This document shows, piece by piece, positions 35,003 to 44,431 of a DNA stretch of 63,448 bases. Under the pieces are notes generated by a model, which saw only the letters and a program-made list of their open reading frames with translations, had not been told where the DNA came from and did not search any database. The stretch lies in NCBI GenBank assembly GCA_963781345.1, contig CAWAFQ010000010.1, positions 1-63,448 on the forward strand. Direction: 5' to 3'. Each line of letters begins with the position of its first letter. Position 1 is the stretch's first letter. Position numbers and translations under genes: made by a program. Origin of the DNA: JBBRHQ01 sp963781345. GTDB taxonomy: Bacteria; Actinomycetota; Thermoleophilia; Solirubrobacterales; 70-9.

Positions 35003-37600
35003 GTGTCGTCCTTCTACGGGGCAGCGGGGCGGCCGGATCGCCACGCGACCGTCAGGGTCATGCCCGACACGACCGGGTTCCGAGGCCGCAGCTCCAGGCG
35101 CAGATCGCAAGGCGTTACGGCGGGAGTCACCGCCAATGTCAAGGCGACGGCGGCGGCTCGGCCGCAGCGGCGGCGACGACGGCCGGGCGAGCGCGAAGCG
35201 GACGGCCACAGCGACGAAGAATCTGACGAACGAGTCGAACGCGCTCCGCGGTGCCCTGATCGGCCTCTCCCGTGTGACGCCCGTGACGGTGTTCGGCCTC
35301 GGCGTCTACGGCACCGCCGGGATCGCGGCGGGCCTCGCGATCAAGACGCCATGATTAGCACGACCGCCGACTTCGAGCACCAGCTGAACGTGCTTCCAGG
35401 CCACGACCGGGGCGACGGCCGACCAGATGCAGGCTGTATCGGCGACAAGGCGACGGCGCTCGGCGACGACCTCACGCTGCCGTCCACCTCGGCGGGGGAT
35501 GCGGCCAGGGCGATGACGGAGCTGGCGAAGGCTGGCCTCTCGGTCGATGACACCCTGGCGGGACTCGCGGGCGTGCTGCAGCTCGCTGCTGCTGCCCAGC
35601 TCGATGTGGCTTCGGCGGCTCAGTTCGTCGCCACCGAACTCAACGCCTTCGAGCCTGCCGGGCGACCACGCGACCCACGTCGCCGATCTCCTGGCCGGAG
35701 CCTCGATCGCCGCCCAGGGCGACATCGCGGACTTCGGCACCGCCTTCCAGCAGGTGTCCGCGGTCGCCCGCCAGGCGGACATCTCGATCGAGACGACGAC
35801 GGGCCTCCTGATCGAGCTGGCGAAGGCGGGCCTGCGGGGCGCTGACGGCGGCACCTCGCTGCGGACGGTGATGCTGCGGCTGACCCCGACGACGAAGCAG
35901 GCGGCCGAATACCAGAAGATCCTCGGGGTCGAACTCGACCAGACGCGCACGATCGGCGAGCAGCTCCCCGAGATCATCGACCAGTACAAGGCTTCCCTCT
36001 CGGCCCTGACCCCGATCCAGCAGCAGCAGGTGCTGACCCAGATATTCGGTCAGGACGCCTACCGGGGGATCGCGATTGCGATCCGAGAAGGCTCGGCGGG
36101 GCTAGAAGAGACCACGCGCCAGGCCGATCAGAACGGGGCCGCGAACCGGCTCGCGCAGGCGAACGCGAAGGGGCTGTCGGGTGCCTTCAACGGCCTCAAA
36201 TCGAACATCGACACGCTCGGGATCACAATGGGCGAGTTCGTCAAGGGGCCACTGGAGGACATCGTCAGGGGACTCGCTACCGTGCTCGGTGGCGTCACCA
36301 CTCTCGTCTCGGCGCTGCCAGCGTTGAACGAGGCGCTCAACAACTTCCACATTCGCCGACTGGCTCGGCGCGCGGCTACCGTCGGCGATCGGGGCTTCGA
36401 GGACATCATCAAGCAGGCTCTCTTCTTCGGCCCTGAGAGCGGAAGCGGTCACGGAGTTCATCGAGAAGATTGCCGCACTCGTCCAGGAGGCGTCGTCCTC
36501 GCCGAGCAGGGCTTGCGCGAGTCGGTCACGGGCGAGGGCAGTTCGGCACCACGGCTGCTCGGCCGGGCAGGCGTTCCGAACCGGCGATCGAGCCGGAGCT
36601 GCCCGACCTGACGCCCGCCGAGCTGGCGAAAGCAGCCGGACAGAGGTTCGCCTGAGAGCTCGCCCAGAAGCTCGAAGAAGAAGGCCGCCGGGCGACACGA
36701 TCGCAACCAACAAGCTGCGGATCGCCCAGCTCAACGCCCAACTGAACGGCGATCTCCAGGCCGAGCTGACGGCCGACCAGGCGATCGAAAAGTATTTCGA
36801 CGAGCGCCTGAAGCTGGCGAAGAAGGGCAGCAAGCGGTACGTCAACATCCTCTCGGCCCGAGGGGGGCGCACTCGGCGACGCCAGTCCGTGCGCGACCAG
36901 ATCGCCACCAACAACAAGATCGAGAGCGACAAGAGGAAGAAGGACGCGGCCGACGCCAAGAAGCAGGCCGAGGACGACGCAAAGGACGCGGCCCAGGCGG
37001 CACGCGACCTCTTCGACCTGCAAAAGTCCACTCTCGACCTGGCGATCCAGAAGGCGACCCAGCTCCACCCCGACAACATCCGGCTCGCCACCCAGGCGTA
37101 CAACCGACGAGATCGTCTTCCTCAACAACCGGATCAAGCGGCTCCAGAGGATCCGCAAGAAAACGGTCGAAGAGAGGCAGGAGATCGTCGGCCTGAAAAG
37201 CGATGTCGTCACCCTCCAGGCGGCCCGCAACGCGCTCAAAGACCAGGCGGACGGTGGCTCGTTCTCGCTCGAAGACCTGTTCAGAGAGTCGGTCAACCAA
37301 CTCAACACGTTCGGCTCCAACGTCTCGACCGGGGTCACGCTCGGCGGTGGCGCGAGGGCGGCCCTGTCGAGCGCCTTCCTCGCCTCCCAGAAGGGGTTGT
37401 CGGAGGCCGACAAGGCGAAGCTGCTCGCGACGGCGCGAACGAACGACCTCCTGGCCGAGATGCTGGCCGTGATCTCCAACAACGCCGACTCGGTTCCCGG
37501 CGGCACGGGCCGGGTGCGGGACAAGATCGGCCCGGCCGACTTCGCGACCGCAGTCCATACCCGCCACGCGACGGGTGCCGTCCACGGAGGTAATCGCTGA
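35003..37600 (+). CDS. Tape measure protein, frame-disrupted
   Basis: About 865 residues, the longest phage gene apart from the repeat protein. GTG 35003 starts MSSFYGAAGRPDRHATVRVM then PDTTGF. Diagnostic parts: FEHQLNVLPG, LPSTSAGDAARAMTELAKAG, FQQVSAVARQADISIETTTG, LLIELAKAGLRGADGGTSLR, FGQDAYRGIAIAIREGSAGL and GLSGAFNGLKSNIDTLGITM, all typical of actinophage tape measures, followed by a Lys/Glu/Ala-rich helical C-terminal half. At least eight indels. At roughly 0.15 nm per residue the tail would be about 130 nm long (inference). Ends in TGA overlapping the next ATG. Confidence 0.8.
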
Positions 37601-38517
37601 TGGGTATCGCCGACTGGTCCGTGCCCTTCAAGCTGCGCTCGGCCCCTTACACCGACGACCCGATCCCCGGCTCGGTCGCCCCCGTCGAGCTGCCGATCAA
37701 CTCCGTCATCACCTTCCCGACCGGCGACCTCGTCGTCTATCGCCTGCGCCCCGACGGCTGCAAGCTGACGAACGTCGTCCGCGAGACGAAGGACTACGTC
37801 CCCCAGGCCGACGGGGCGATCCTGCACCGCCGTTTCGTCGGCGGGATGGAGATGGAACTCGTGATCCAGATGTGGCAGCCGAACGACAAGATCGCCTGCG
37901 ACCACATCCTGCAAGAGATGGTGGACACCCTGGAGGGCTACCTCTACGGCCTCTTGAACGCGGGCGACAACGAAGGCCGGATCGCCTGGGCACCCACGGG
38001 CGGCGCGTCCGGCGCTCCCGGCTCGAACGGTTACCGGATGCTCGACGACCTGCGCCTGCTCTCCTTCCCGGCCGAGTCGCAGGCTCCGGGTGCGCCCTTC
38101 GAGATCCAGGTCACGGTCGATTGCGACCGGCCCTACGCCCAGGACGAGACGCAGCTCGCACCGGCCGTGCCGGGCGTCGTCACGAACTACGGCAACCGGC
38201 CGACCTTCCCGGTCTGGAGTATTCAGGGGCCGCTCTCCAGCTTCTTCCTCGTCAACACCGACAACAACGACACCTTCTGGTACGACGGCACCCTGCCTCC
38301 CGCGGCGGGCAACATCGCGGCGGGAGAGTTCGTCGAGGTGGACACCTTCCGCAACACCGTCACGAAGATCGTGGGCGGCGTGCCGACGATGAACCTGAAG
38401 CCATACGTGCAGATGCTGGACAGCGAGTTCTTCACCCTGCCGCCGGGGGACAGCACGATCACGATCTCGCCCGCCCCCGGCGCTTCCACGGCCCTCATCA
38501 ACGCCGCCTGGCAGTAG
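37600..38517 (+). CDS. Distal tail/minor tail protein
   Basis: 305 residues in an intact frame. The order tape measure, this gene, then a large tail-tip gene is the siphovirus Dit position. It contains LVVYRLRPDGCKLTNVVRET, EMELVIQMWQPNDKIACDHI and FEIQVTVDCDRPYAQDETQL, and a C-terminal beta domain (YDGTLPPAAGNIAAGEFVEV). No sequence signature beyond the position, so Dit is inferred. Confidence 0.6.
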   Translation: MGIADWSVPFKLRSAPYTDDPIPGSVAPVELPINSVITFPTGDLVVYRLRPDGCKLTNVVRETKDYVPQADGAILHRRFVGGMEMELVIQMWQPNDKIACDHILQEMVDTLEGYLYGLLNAGDNEGRIAWAPTGGASGAPGSNGYRMLDDLRLLSFPAESQAPGAPFEIQVTVDCDRPYAQDETQLAPAVPGVVTNYGNRPTFPVWSIQGPLSSFFLVNTDNNDTFWYDGTLPPAAGNIAAGEFVEVDTFRNTVTKIVGGVPTMNLKPYVQMLDSEFFTLPPGDSTITISPAPGASTALINAAWQ

Positions 38518-40030
38518 ATGACGACGCTCGTCTCTCCTCTCTGGCGCTGGGCCGTCACCGACCTCGCCGGGGAGACGATCACCTTCCTCGACAAGCTGGC
38601 CTCCGACCGGACGGTGCAGCCGAACCTGAACGCGCCCTTGGAGCTGCACGGCACCGTCCCCTCCGACAGCCCCGAGATCAACATGCTGCACACCGACAAC
38701 CTGCCGCTCCTGAGCGAAGGCGTGCGCCAGCTCTACGGCTTCCGGCGCGAGGCGGACGTGAACCCCTACTACACGATCCGGGCCTCGACCCTGATCTTGC
38801 AGACGACCGACGCGACCGGCTCCGGCGACTGCCGCACCAGCTTCACCGCCTGGGACCCGTGGCAGTACCTCTTCTACCGTCCGATCTACGTGGACACGGG
38901 CGAGGGCGGCGACCTCTCGCTCGTTCCCCGCAAGGGCTGGACATACTCGCCCATCTCCTACACGGCCGACCAGATCGTGATGGAGTGGCTCGGCGGGATG
39001 CAGTCGATGGCAGACGTGACCGCCCCGTTCGCGGCCCAGAACGGCTTTATCGACTTCGGCCAGCTCGGCACCGTTCCCGGCCCCACGATCGAGACGTGCG
39101 GTGTCTTCGCTGATCCCGGCTACCACATCGAGCCGGGCACCTCGATCGGGCAGGCGATGCAGGACATCTGCGCCACCGGGGCGATGGACATCGTCCTGAC
39201 CCCGGTCTACGACCCGGTCAGCCGACCCGGCATCCTCTGCGAGTTGAACATCTACGCCCAAGACTCGGACCCGGACTCGGGGGCGGGGGAGCGCAACTAC
39301 GAGGCCGTCTTCGCCTGGGATCGGCCGGGCCGGTCGAGCGTCGGCTTCAGCGACCTCTTCGACGGCACCGAGCGAGCCAATCAGGTGCAGTTCCGCAACG
39401 GCTCGGCCGGGCCGCTGGTGGCGCTCCAGTCCGACCCGGACTCGATCGCGCTCTACGGCGAATACTGGGCTGAGCAGGCATTTCCGGCTCAGTCGAAAGC
39501 GCCCGCGGTCGTCACGATCGCCCAGGAGCAGCTCGCCCTGCGCAAGACCTACAAGCAGACGCTGACGGTCAACCCGGCCCCGGAGCGTTCGCCGGAGCCG
39601 TTCGTGGACTACGGCCTCGGCGACCGCGTCCCGATCTACATCGGCATGTCTCAGCGCGGCACCTACCAGCTCGGCGACAACTCCTCCCGCCAGTCGCTCC
39701 CGTTCGGCTACACCGGGGCAGCGCCCTCGCCCGACCCTGGCGTCTACGTCTGGCAGCGGATCTACGGGATCCCGATCGACCTCGACGACAACGGCGTCGA
39801 GACGGTGCGGGAGCTGCTCGTCGGCCCGATCGGCCCGCCCGTGTCGCCGTCGGCACCAGGGCAGGGCGGCAACGAGGAGCTGTCGGCGGCCGGAGGCAGC
39901 GAGCCTGGCATCGGCCTGACTGCCGCCGTGGGGGCGAGTACCGGCGTCCTGGCGCGTCAGAACCGCCGCAACACCGTCGCCACGACGCAGGATCACGCCC
40001 TTCCGCAGCGGCACCGGAGGCACCCTGTGA
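38518..40030 (+). CDS. Tail-tip (Gp37/Tal-like) minor tail protein
   Basis: ATG 38518 immediately follows the previous stop. TLVSPLWRWAVTDLAGETIT, LELHGTVPSDSPEINMLHTD and GDCRTSFTAWDPWQYLFYRP are typical of actinophage minor tail proteins of the ReqiPepy6 Gp37-like group, with FVDYGLGDRVPIYIGMSQRG near the end. I place the stop at TGA 40028-40030, one frame over: a base lost near 39960-40000 would give a natural end FRSGTGGTL. About 503 residues. It forms the tail-tip hub. Confidence 0.65.
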
Positions 40031-40575
40031 CCGCGCCCTACGAGCGCATCTACATCCCCCAGGCGGTCGGCCAGAACCGCGACCGGGTGCGGAAGCTGGA
40101 ACTCGCCGACCAGCTCGCGCTCCTCGACGGCTGGGCCGTGCTCGACCCGATCACGCTCGAATACATCATCGAGGACGACAACTCCAGCCCCACCGGCTAC
40201 ACCGTCAGCTCCCCCGACTCGATCGCCCAGGAATCGACGGTCAGCTGCTGGGTGGACTTCGTCGCGATCGGCGGCTGGACGCCCGGCAGCGGCACCGTCT
40301 TCCTGGCGAAGATGGATCCCCAGCCGGGTGCGGGCCTGCTCGGGGTGCCGCTCGGCTTCGGCGTCTCGGTCGATGCCAGCACGGGCGCGCAGACGATCAT
40401 CTACTTCCGCATCTCGACCTTCTCCCCGGACGCCGCCTCCGACTACATCGAGGCCGTCGTCGCCACGACCGGAGTCGCGGTCGGGCCGGGCGTGCCCTAC
40501 ACCTGGGCGACCGGCGACCACGTCTGGTACGGGGCGTTCACCTACTACGTGGACCCGCCCGAGTCGATCCCCTAG
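40027..40575 (+). CDS. Minor tail protein
   Basis: GTG 40027 has GGAGG six bases upstream (40017-40021 region) and a GTGA overlap, both better than reading it as the tail of the previous gene. MTAPYERIYIPQAVGQNRDR, LDPITLEYIIEDDNSSPTGY and GSGTVFLAKMDPQPGAGLLG are beta-rich. 182 residues. Position suggests a tail-tip or receptor-binding component. Confidence 0.55.
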   Translation: MTAPYERIYIPQAVGQNRDRVRKLELADQLALLDGWAVLDPITLEYIIEDDNSSPTGYTVSSPDSIAQESTVSCWVDFVAIGGWTPGSGTVFLAKMDPQPGAGLLGVPLGFGVSVDASTGAQTIIYFRISTFSPDAASDYIEAVVATTGVAVGPGVPYTWATGDHVWYGAFTYYVDPPESIP

Positions 40576-40593
40576 CCGCGTCCGCAGCCGCGG

Positions 40594-40599
40594 TACGGT
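40594..40599 (+). promoter_or_regulatory. TACGGT -10-like box for the lysis genes
   Basis: TACGGT is exactly six bases from ATG 40606 and lies just after the tail stop. The spacing equals the TATAGT and TACGAT elements, suggesting a leaderless lysis transcript. Confidence 0.4.
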
Positions 40600-40605
40600 G
40601 AATGT

Positions 40606-41103
40606 ATGCCTGGCACGCCGACTCAGAAGAAGAAGGTGCGCGAGCACATCCCCACCTACTGCCTCTCGGCCGAGCGCAACGAGGTGGCCTGGCACTACAG
40701 CCAGGCTCGGCCCTTCCGCTACATCAACAACCCCTCTCAGGACTGGGTCGTGGCCGACTGCTCGGCCTACATCTCGATCGTCTTCCACGACGCCATGCAC
40801 GACCTCGGCATCTTTCTGGCTGATCCCCTCGGGTACAAGTATCGAGGGATCGGCAATACCGCTTCGATGGAGGCATGGCTGCGCTCGAACGGGACGACGG
40901 TGCCACGCACCCACAAGCTGCTCGTCGGCGACATCGCCCGCTGGGGGTACGGTGCCACCGCCCACACCGCGATCGTGCGTCTGGCGGGCACCTGGTCGGC
41001 GGCGGTGCTCTCGTCGTTCGGCCGCGAGGCGGGGCCATTGCCGGTGCATGTCGATTACCGGGATGATTTCGTCGGGATGTGGCGGCACCCAGCCCTGGCC
41101 TAA
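40606..41103 (+). CDS. Endolysin, NlpC/P60-CHAP-like cysteine peptidase
   Basis: 165 residues in an intact frame. DWVVADCSAYISIVFHDAMH carries the likely catalytic Cys (residue about 51), and LLVGDIARWGYGATAHTAIV the Gly-Asp turn and catalytic His. This Cys-His order is that of NlpC/P60 and CHAP peptidoglycan hydrolases. No signal peptide, so it needs the neighbouring small membrane proteins (holin-like) for release. Short for an actinophage endolysin, with no obvious cell-wall-binding domain. Confidence 0.7.
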   Translation: MPGTPTQKKKVREHIPTYCLSAERNEVAWHYSQARPFRYINNPSQDWVVADCSAYISIVFHDAMHDLGIFLADPLGYKYRGIGNTASMEAWLRSNGTTVPRTHKLLVGDIARWGYGATAHTAIVRLAGTWSAAVLSSFGREAGPLPVHVDYRDDFVGMWRHPALA

Positions 41104-41106
41104 TGG

Positions 41107-41316
41107 ATGGCAGTCACCGAGAAGAGGTGGGCCTGGTGGGGCCAGGCACGGGACATCGCGGCACTCGTCGCTGGCACCGCCCTGCTGGCCTCCGAGACCG
41201 TCCGGGGCACCTACGACACGGCCGCGATGATGTTCTCGGCCGCCTGCTTCGGGATCGTTAGCACGGGAGTCTTGGGGCGCTACCTCGCCGCCAAGCTGGA
41301 CGAGGAGGGGAAATGA
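41107..41316 (+). CDS. Holin-like membrane protein
   Basis: 69 residues. One or two hydrophobic segments: IAALVAGTALLASETVRG and AAMMFSAACFGIVSTGVLGR, with a charged C-terminus (KLDEEGK). It starts three bases after the endolysin stop and overlaps the next small membrane gene. A holin role is inferred from the place and size. Confidence 0.6.
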   Translation: MAVTEKRWAWWGQARDIAALVAGTALLASETVRGTYDTAAMMFSAACFGIVSTGVLGRYLAAKLDEEGK

Positions 41317-41426
41317 TGAGCGACCGCGAGCAGCGCCTCCACTGGTTCCTGCTCCACTTCGCCGACGGCCTCCTGATCCTGCTCGTCGTCGGCCTGATCG
41401 TCTACCTCGTAGAAACCGTGACGTGA
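41313..41426 (+). CDS. 37-residue single-span membrane peptide
   Basis: ATG 41313 (or 41316) encodes DREQRLHWFLLHFADGLLIL and LVVGLIVYLVETVT: a charged N-terminus and one strongly hydrophobic helix. Overlaps the preceding stop (ATGATGA). It might be a second holin or a spanin-like factor. Confidence 0.5.
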   Translation: MMSDREQRLHWFLLHFADGLLILLVVGLIVYLVETVT

Positions 41427-41442
41427 GAGGGGGTGAATCTCT

Positions 41443-41724
41443 ATGACGAACTTCCAGCAGTGGGCGCTGATCGTCGCGTTCTTCGTGCCGATCGTCGTCG
41501 CCGCCATCAACCGTGAGCCGTGGCCCGCACCACTGAAGGCGTTTGTGTTCTTCGTCGTCTCGCTGATCGCTGCTGCCGGTACGGCATACTTCCAGGGCGA
41601 CCTGACTGGCAAACGCTGGCTCGACGCATCGCTTCTGATCGTCGCCGCCGCGGCAGCTTTCTATAAGGGGCTGCACAAGCCAATCGGCACGACCGACGCG
41701 ATCGAGAAGATCACCGACTACTAA
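41443..41724 (+). CDS. Holin-like membrane protein, two to three spans
   Basis: 93 residues, with AGAGGGGGTG before ATG 41443. WALIVAFFVPIVVAAIN, FVFFVVSLIAAAGTAYF and ASLLIVAAAAAFYKGL form three hydrophobic segments, as in class I-like holins of actinophages. C-terminus short and charged. Confidence 0.65.
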   Translation: MTNFQQWALIVAFFVPIVVAAINREPWPAPLKAFVFFVVSLIAAAGTAYFQGDLTGKRWLDASLLIVAAAAAFYKGLHKPIGTTDAIEKITDY

Positions 41725-41733
41725 GGAGGCACG

Positions 41734-41985
41734 ATGCCCGAGACAACCACCTACAGCGTCATCTTCAACGCTGGCAAGAACGAGGACGGCTCCCAGCGCA
41801 ACATCAGGGCGCTCGTCTGGAAGGAGCCGGTCGAGGGCAAGAGCTACCACGCCCGCGAGATGTACGTGCTCGGCGACGACGGCGGCTACTACGCCGCCCC
41901 CAACGACGAGGGCAACATCCCGCACCGGGAGGCGTCCAGCCCCGACGAGGATCTCGGGGTGACCTGGCACTACGCAAAGCTGTAA
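41734..41985 (+). CDS. Small hypothetical protein of the lysis block
   Basis: 83 residues with AAGGAGG before ATG 41734. Soluble, beta-prone: YSVIFNAGKNEDGSQRNIRA, KSYHAREMYVLGDDGGYYAA. No family is recognised. Last gene before a non-coding gap. Confidence 0.55.
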   Translation: MPETTTYSVIFNAGKNEDGSQRNIRALVWKEPVEGKSYHAREMYVLGDDGGYYAAPNDEGNIPHREASSPDEDLGVTWHYAKL

Positions 41986-42117
41986 TCCTGTAGCAAGGGG
42001 CTGGCCCCCCAGACCTCCTTTGAGTTCCCCCTCGGGGAGGTTCTGAAAACTGGCCCCAGGAGGGCAGCGGGGCGGCTGGTGTCCCCACCCCCTGCCCCGC
42101 GCCCTCCGCCCCAGGGT
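41986..42117. terminator. Gap with hairpins between lysis and early-type operon
   Basis: Two short GC-rich hairpins, GGGG-CTG-GCCCC near 41997-42007 and CCCC-CTC-GGGG near 42027-42037, and a C-rich tract before the next promoter-like element. Likely termination region, without a clear U-run. Confidence 0.35.
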
Positions 42118-42126
42118 GCTATAGTT
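42118..42126 (+). promoter_or_regulatory. GCTATAGTT promoter-like element with leader
   Basis: TATAGT 42120-42125 is followed by a 44-base leader with AAGGAGG before ATG 42170, so here the transcript is not leaderless. It would start the long 42-52 kb operon. Confidence 0.55.
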
Positions 42127-42169
42127 ACGCGGCAGGTTCATGTAAATCCATCGCCCCAAGGAGGCGAGG

Positions 42170-42601
42170 ATGTCATCAAAGGAAGAGGTCGGCACGCTCG
42201 GTGCGTTCAAGGCGACCGTCGCGGAGCTGGCAGAGAAGGAGCTGACGCTGCTCGAAGGGCAGCAGGTCTATCTGGCAGAGCAGCTCGCGGAAGTGAACGA
42301 GCAGATCAAGTCGGTCAGGTCGGTGCTGCGAGCCACGAACGGCAGCTCCAACTCCGGCCCCAAGAAGCAGAAGAAGGGGCAGACGCCGTTCAGGTTGGGC
42401 GGTGAGCGGCTGGAGGCGATGAACACCTGGCTCGACGGCCTCGGCATCGATGTCGAGATCACGAGCAAGCTGGTCGGGGAGCAGTTCCCCGAGTGGAGCG
42501 AGTCCTACTGCAACATGTCCCTGAAGTGGATGCGGGAAGAGGGGCATCTGCGGCTCGCCGCCACCTCGGGCGGCGCGTACATCTACAGGCGGCTCGGCTA
42601 G
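42170..42601 (+). CDS. Coiled-coil plus winged-helix-like protein
   Basis: 143 residues, intact. Residues 1-55 form a coiled coil (LAEQLAEVNEQIKSVRSVL), a Ser/Lys linker follows, and residues 75-143 (ITSKLVGEQFPEWSESYCNM, SLKWMREEGHLRLAATSGGA) look like a small helix-turn-helix with a wing ending YIYRRLG. First gene of its operon, so it may be a regulator. Function inferred only from shape. Confidence 0.5.
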   Translation: MSSKEEVGTLGAFKATVAELAEKELTLLEGQQVYLAEQLAEVNEQIKSVRSVLRATNGSSNSGPKKQKKGQTPFRLGGERLEAMNTWLDGLGIDVEITSKLVGEQFPEWSESYCNMSLKWMREEGHLRLAATSGGAYIYRRLG

Positions 42602-43053
42602 ATGGCTGGCAACCTGAAGCTGGAGAACTACTCCGACCGGGAGATCCTCCACCTCATCAACGACCTCGCCGGACCCGAAGGCTGGGTGGACGTGGAAACG
42701 CTGGCCGAACGGGTCGGCCTCTCCCCGAACGGGATGAGCGAGGCGCAGCTCCAGATCCACGCCCGTCGCTGCGTAACAGGGCGGCTCTCCTGGATGCGGA
42801 GGCTCTCGGGCTGCGTCGAGCGGCACGAAGACAAAGAGAGGCTCCAGTGGCGGCTGACCGCCGCTCGGCCAGGCGATCGTCACGGCCAAGCTGACGAAGG
42901 ACATCGGCCGAGAAGCTGGGCGTGATCGAGGACGGGGCCACCCTGCTCGCTCTCGACGCTCTCGCCCGCCGCTTCAACGATCGTCCGCCCACGGCGGCGA
43001 ACCTGATGCGGCGCGAGTGGACGTACGGCACCCACCGAAACCGGAGGGGCTGA
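42602..43053 (+). CDS. Hypothetical protein, HTH-like, frame-disrupted
   Basis: ATG 42602 follows the previous stop directly. NYSDREILHLINDLAGPEGW and VDVETLAERVGLSPNGMSEA suggest a winged helix. Shifts near 42868 and 42905 connect AIVTAKLTKDI to KLGVIEDGATLLALDALARR, then FNDRPPTAANLMRREWTYGT. Ends TGA 43051-43053 overlapping the next ATG. Confidence 0.5.
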
Positions 43054-43290
43054 TGCCGAACCGCTACGGCTTCAACCTGCTCGGCCCCGAGGTCGCCTGC
43101 ATCGAAGACGGCTGCAGCGGTGCGCGGCCCGGCGCACGAGTGGCCGGAGAAGAAGCAGTTGAAGCACCAGCAAGACCACGTCAAGGCGATCCTCGAAGCC
43201 GCCGCTCGCAAGAAGCGGGCGCAGGCACGAGAGGCCCGCAGGCTCGCGAAGCAGAAGGAACGAGAGAACGTGATGGCCTATGGCGAGTGA
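43053..43290 (+). CDS. Small zinc-finger-like basic protein
   Basis: ATG 43053. MPNRYGFNLLGPEVACIEDG with CIEDGC, then after one shift near 43120 HEWPEKKQLKHQQDHVKAIL: a Cx4C pair and two His in the spacing of a zinc finger, followed by a basic helix (AARKKRAQAREARRLAKQKE). It overlaps the next gene. Confidence 0.5.
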
Positions 43291-43522
43291 CCCGAAGATG
43301 ATGAGGGCCAACGGCCAATGGGTCTGCGCCCAGGAGGGGTGCGGCAAGCCGCTGAGCGAGATCACGATCAAGCAGCTCGACCCGTTCTGCTCGACGGCCT
43401 GCTGCCACGAGTTCCACGGCGTCGAGATCCAGCTACCGGGGCGCGGCCAGTTCGTCGCGTCATCTCGTGACCGACCCGATGACAGCCGGATGGCAGCGGC
43501 CGAAGCTGGACGGCGTCAATGA
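43280..43522 (+). CDS. Small zinc-binding protein
   Basis: ATG 43280. WVCAQEGCGKPLSEITIKQL and DPFCSTACCHEFHG give two Cys pairs, likely a treble-clef or zinc-ribbon. The last third (RDRPDDSRMAAAEAGRRQ) may be out of frame. Ends ATGA onto the next gene. Confidence 0.5.
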   Translation: MASDPKMMRANGQWVCAQEGCGKPLSEITIKQLDPFCSTACCHEFHGVEIQLPGRGQFVASSRDRPDDSRMAAAEAGRRQ

Positions 43523-43694
43523 CGACGGGCTGGTCGTGCTCGTCGATCAACACGGGCGACGACTACCTGAAGGCGTATGCGACGAGCGCGGACCCGGTGC
43601 GGGAGTTCGCCGACCCGGTTGACAGACGGATACGACCTCCACAACACCGGCTCGATGCTTCCGGATCGAAGCCGTGATCGAGGAGGCGGAATGA
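43519..43694 (+). CDS. Small hypothetical protein, frame-disrupted
   Basis: ATG 43519: MTTGWSCSSINTGDDYLKAY and ATSADPVREFADP in one frame, then DGYDLHNTGSML and RIEAVIEEAE in others (shifts near 43618 and 43662). About 57 residues. Function unknown. Confidence 0.35.
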
Positions 43695-44001
43695 CCTACT
43701 ACCCGGAGGGCCACCCGGCCTTCGACATGCCGGAGTTCAACCCGGAGCCGGGCGAGACGGCCGAGTTCCCCGTCGAGCCGGACACGTTCTTCTACCTCGG
43801 CGTTCGCGTCGATCGGGCATGGCGAGGGGCTGGAAATGCCCCCACGGCAGGGTCTGGTTCGGAAGCGCCGAGTCGGCGGTCGAACGCTGTCTCGACGAGT
43901 GCGACGACGACCCCGACGAGGGCTACGACCGCTCCGACCCCAAGCACCGGGCCTACCACTCGACCCACGCCGACATCTGGGACCAGAGGGAGGGGAAGTG
44001 A
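43691..44001 (+). CDS. Small hypothetical protein(s) with Cys residues
   Basis: ATG 43691: MTYYPEGHPAFDMPEFNPEP and FPVEPDTFFYLGVRVDR, then one frame over GWKCPHGRVWFGSAESAVER and CLDECDDDPDEGYDRSDPKH. Either one protein with a shift near 43820 or two, the second starting at ATG 43819. Cys and His suggest metal binding in the second part. Confidence 0.4.
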
Positions 44002-44213
44002 GCGGCGAGATGCCCGAACGCGGAGGCGGCGGTGAAGGCGGTCTACCGGCAGGGCGTGTCTCGAAGGGATGGAGATCGTGCTGGCGCAACTGCTCGGCGA
44101 GGAAGTGGACGGGTCGACGGGATATCCGGGCCCCCTCGACGCCTCGGCCGAAGTGCTGGGTGTTGCAGCACCTGGCGGCGGTGCGGATGACTCGCCGGGG
44201 AGACGGAGCGTGA
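43998..44213 (+). CDS. Small basic hypothetical protein
   Basis: GTG 43998 overlaps the previous stop. The first 25 residues are Gly-rich and may be out of frame; then KWTGRRDIRAPSTPRPKCWV and LQHLAAVRMTRRGDGA. Ends in a GTGA overlap. Low certainty of the N-terminal part. Confidence 0.35.
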   Translation: MSGEMPERGGGGEGGLPAGRVSKGWRSCWRNCSARKWTGRRDIRAPSTPRPKCWVLQHLAAVRMTRRGDGA

Positions 44214-44431
44214 CTCTCTGGGAGGGAGCACGGCGGCTGCCCTACTTCTTCTCCTACGGCCCGATGCCGAGCCAGAAGCGGGCCGTGCTCTGCCCCCAGT
44301 GCGCGCTCGAACACGCGAACGAGCCGGAGAAGATGCTGGCCCACTACACGGCCGAGCGCACCGTCATGTGCGTTCGCTGCGGGATCCTGATCGGCCCCAT
44401 CAACGAGGAAGAGGGAGCGCAAGGTGAGTGA
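44210..44431 (+). CDS. Small zinc-ribbon protein
   Basis: GTG 44210, 73 residues. AVLCPQCALEHANEPEK and TVMCVRCGILIGPINEE form a clear two-CxxC ribbon, with His between. Overlaps the next GTG. Possibly a DNA- or protein-binding adaptor of the replication operon. Confidence 0.6.
   Translation: MTLWEGARRLPYFFSYGPMPSQKRAVLCPQCALEHANEPEKMLAHYTAERTVMCVRCGILIGPINEEEGAQGE

Noticed and set aside
36526..42210. A 1,894-codon open frame on the minus strand
   Set aside because: It is antisense to the tape measure, tail and lysis genes, low in complexity (Arg/Val/Leu/Gly-rich) and recurs only because of the high GC content. The plus-strand proteins are recognisable.
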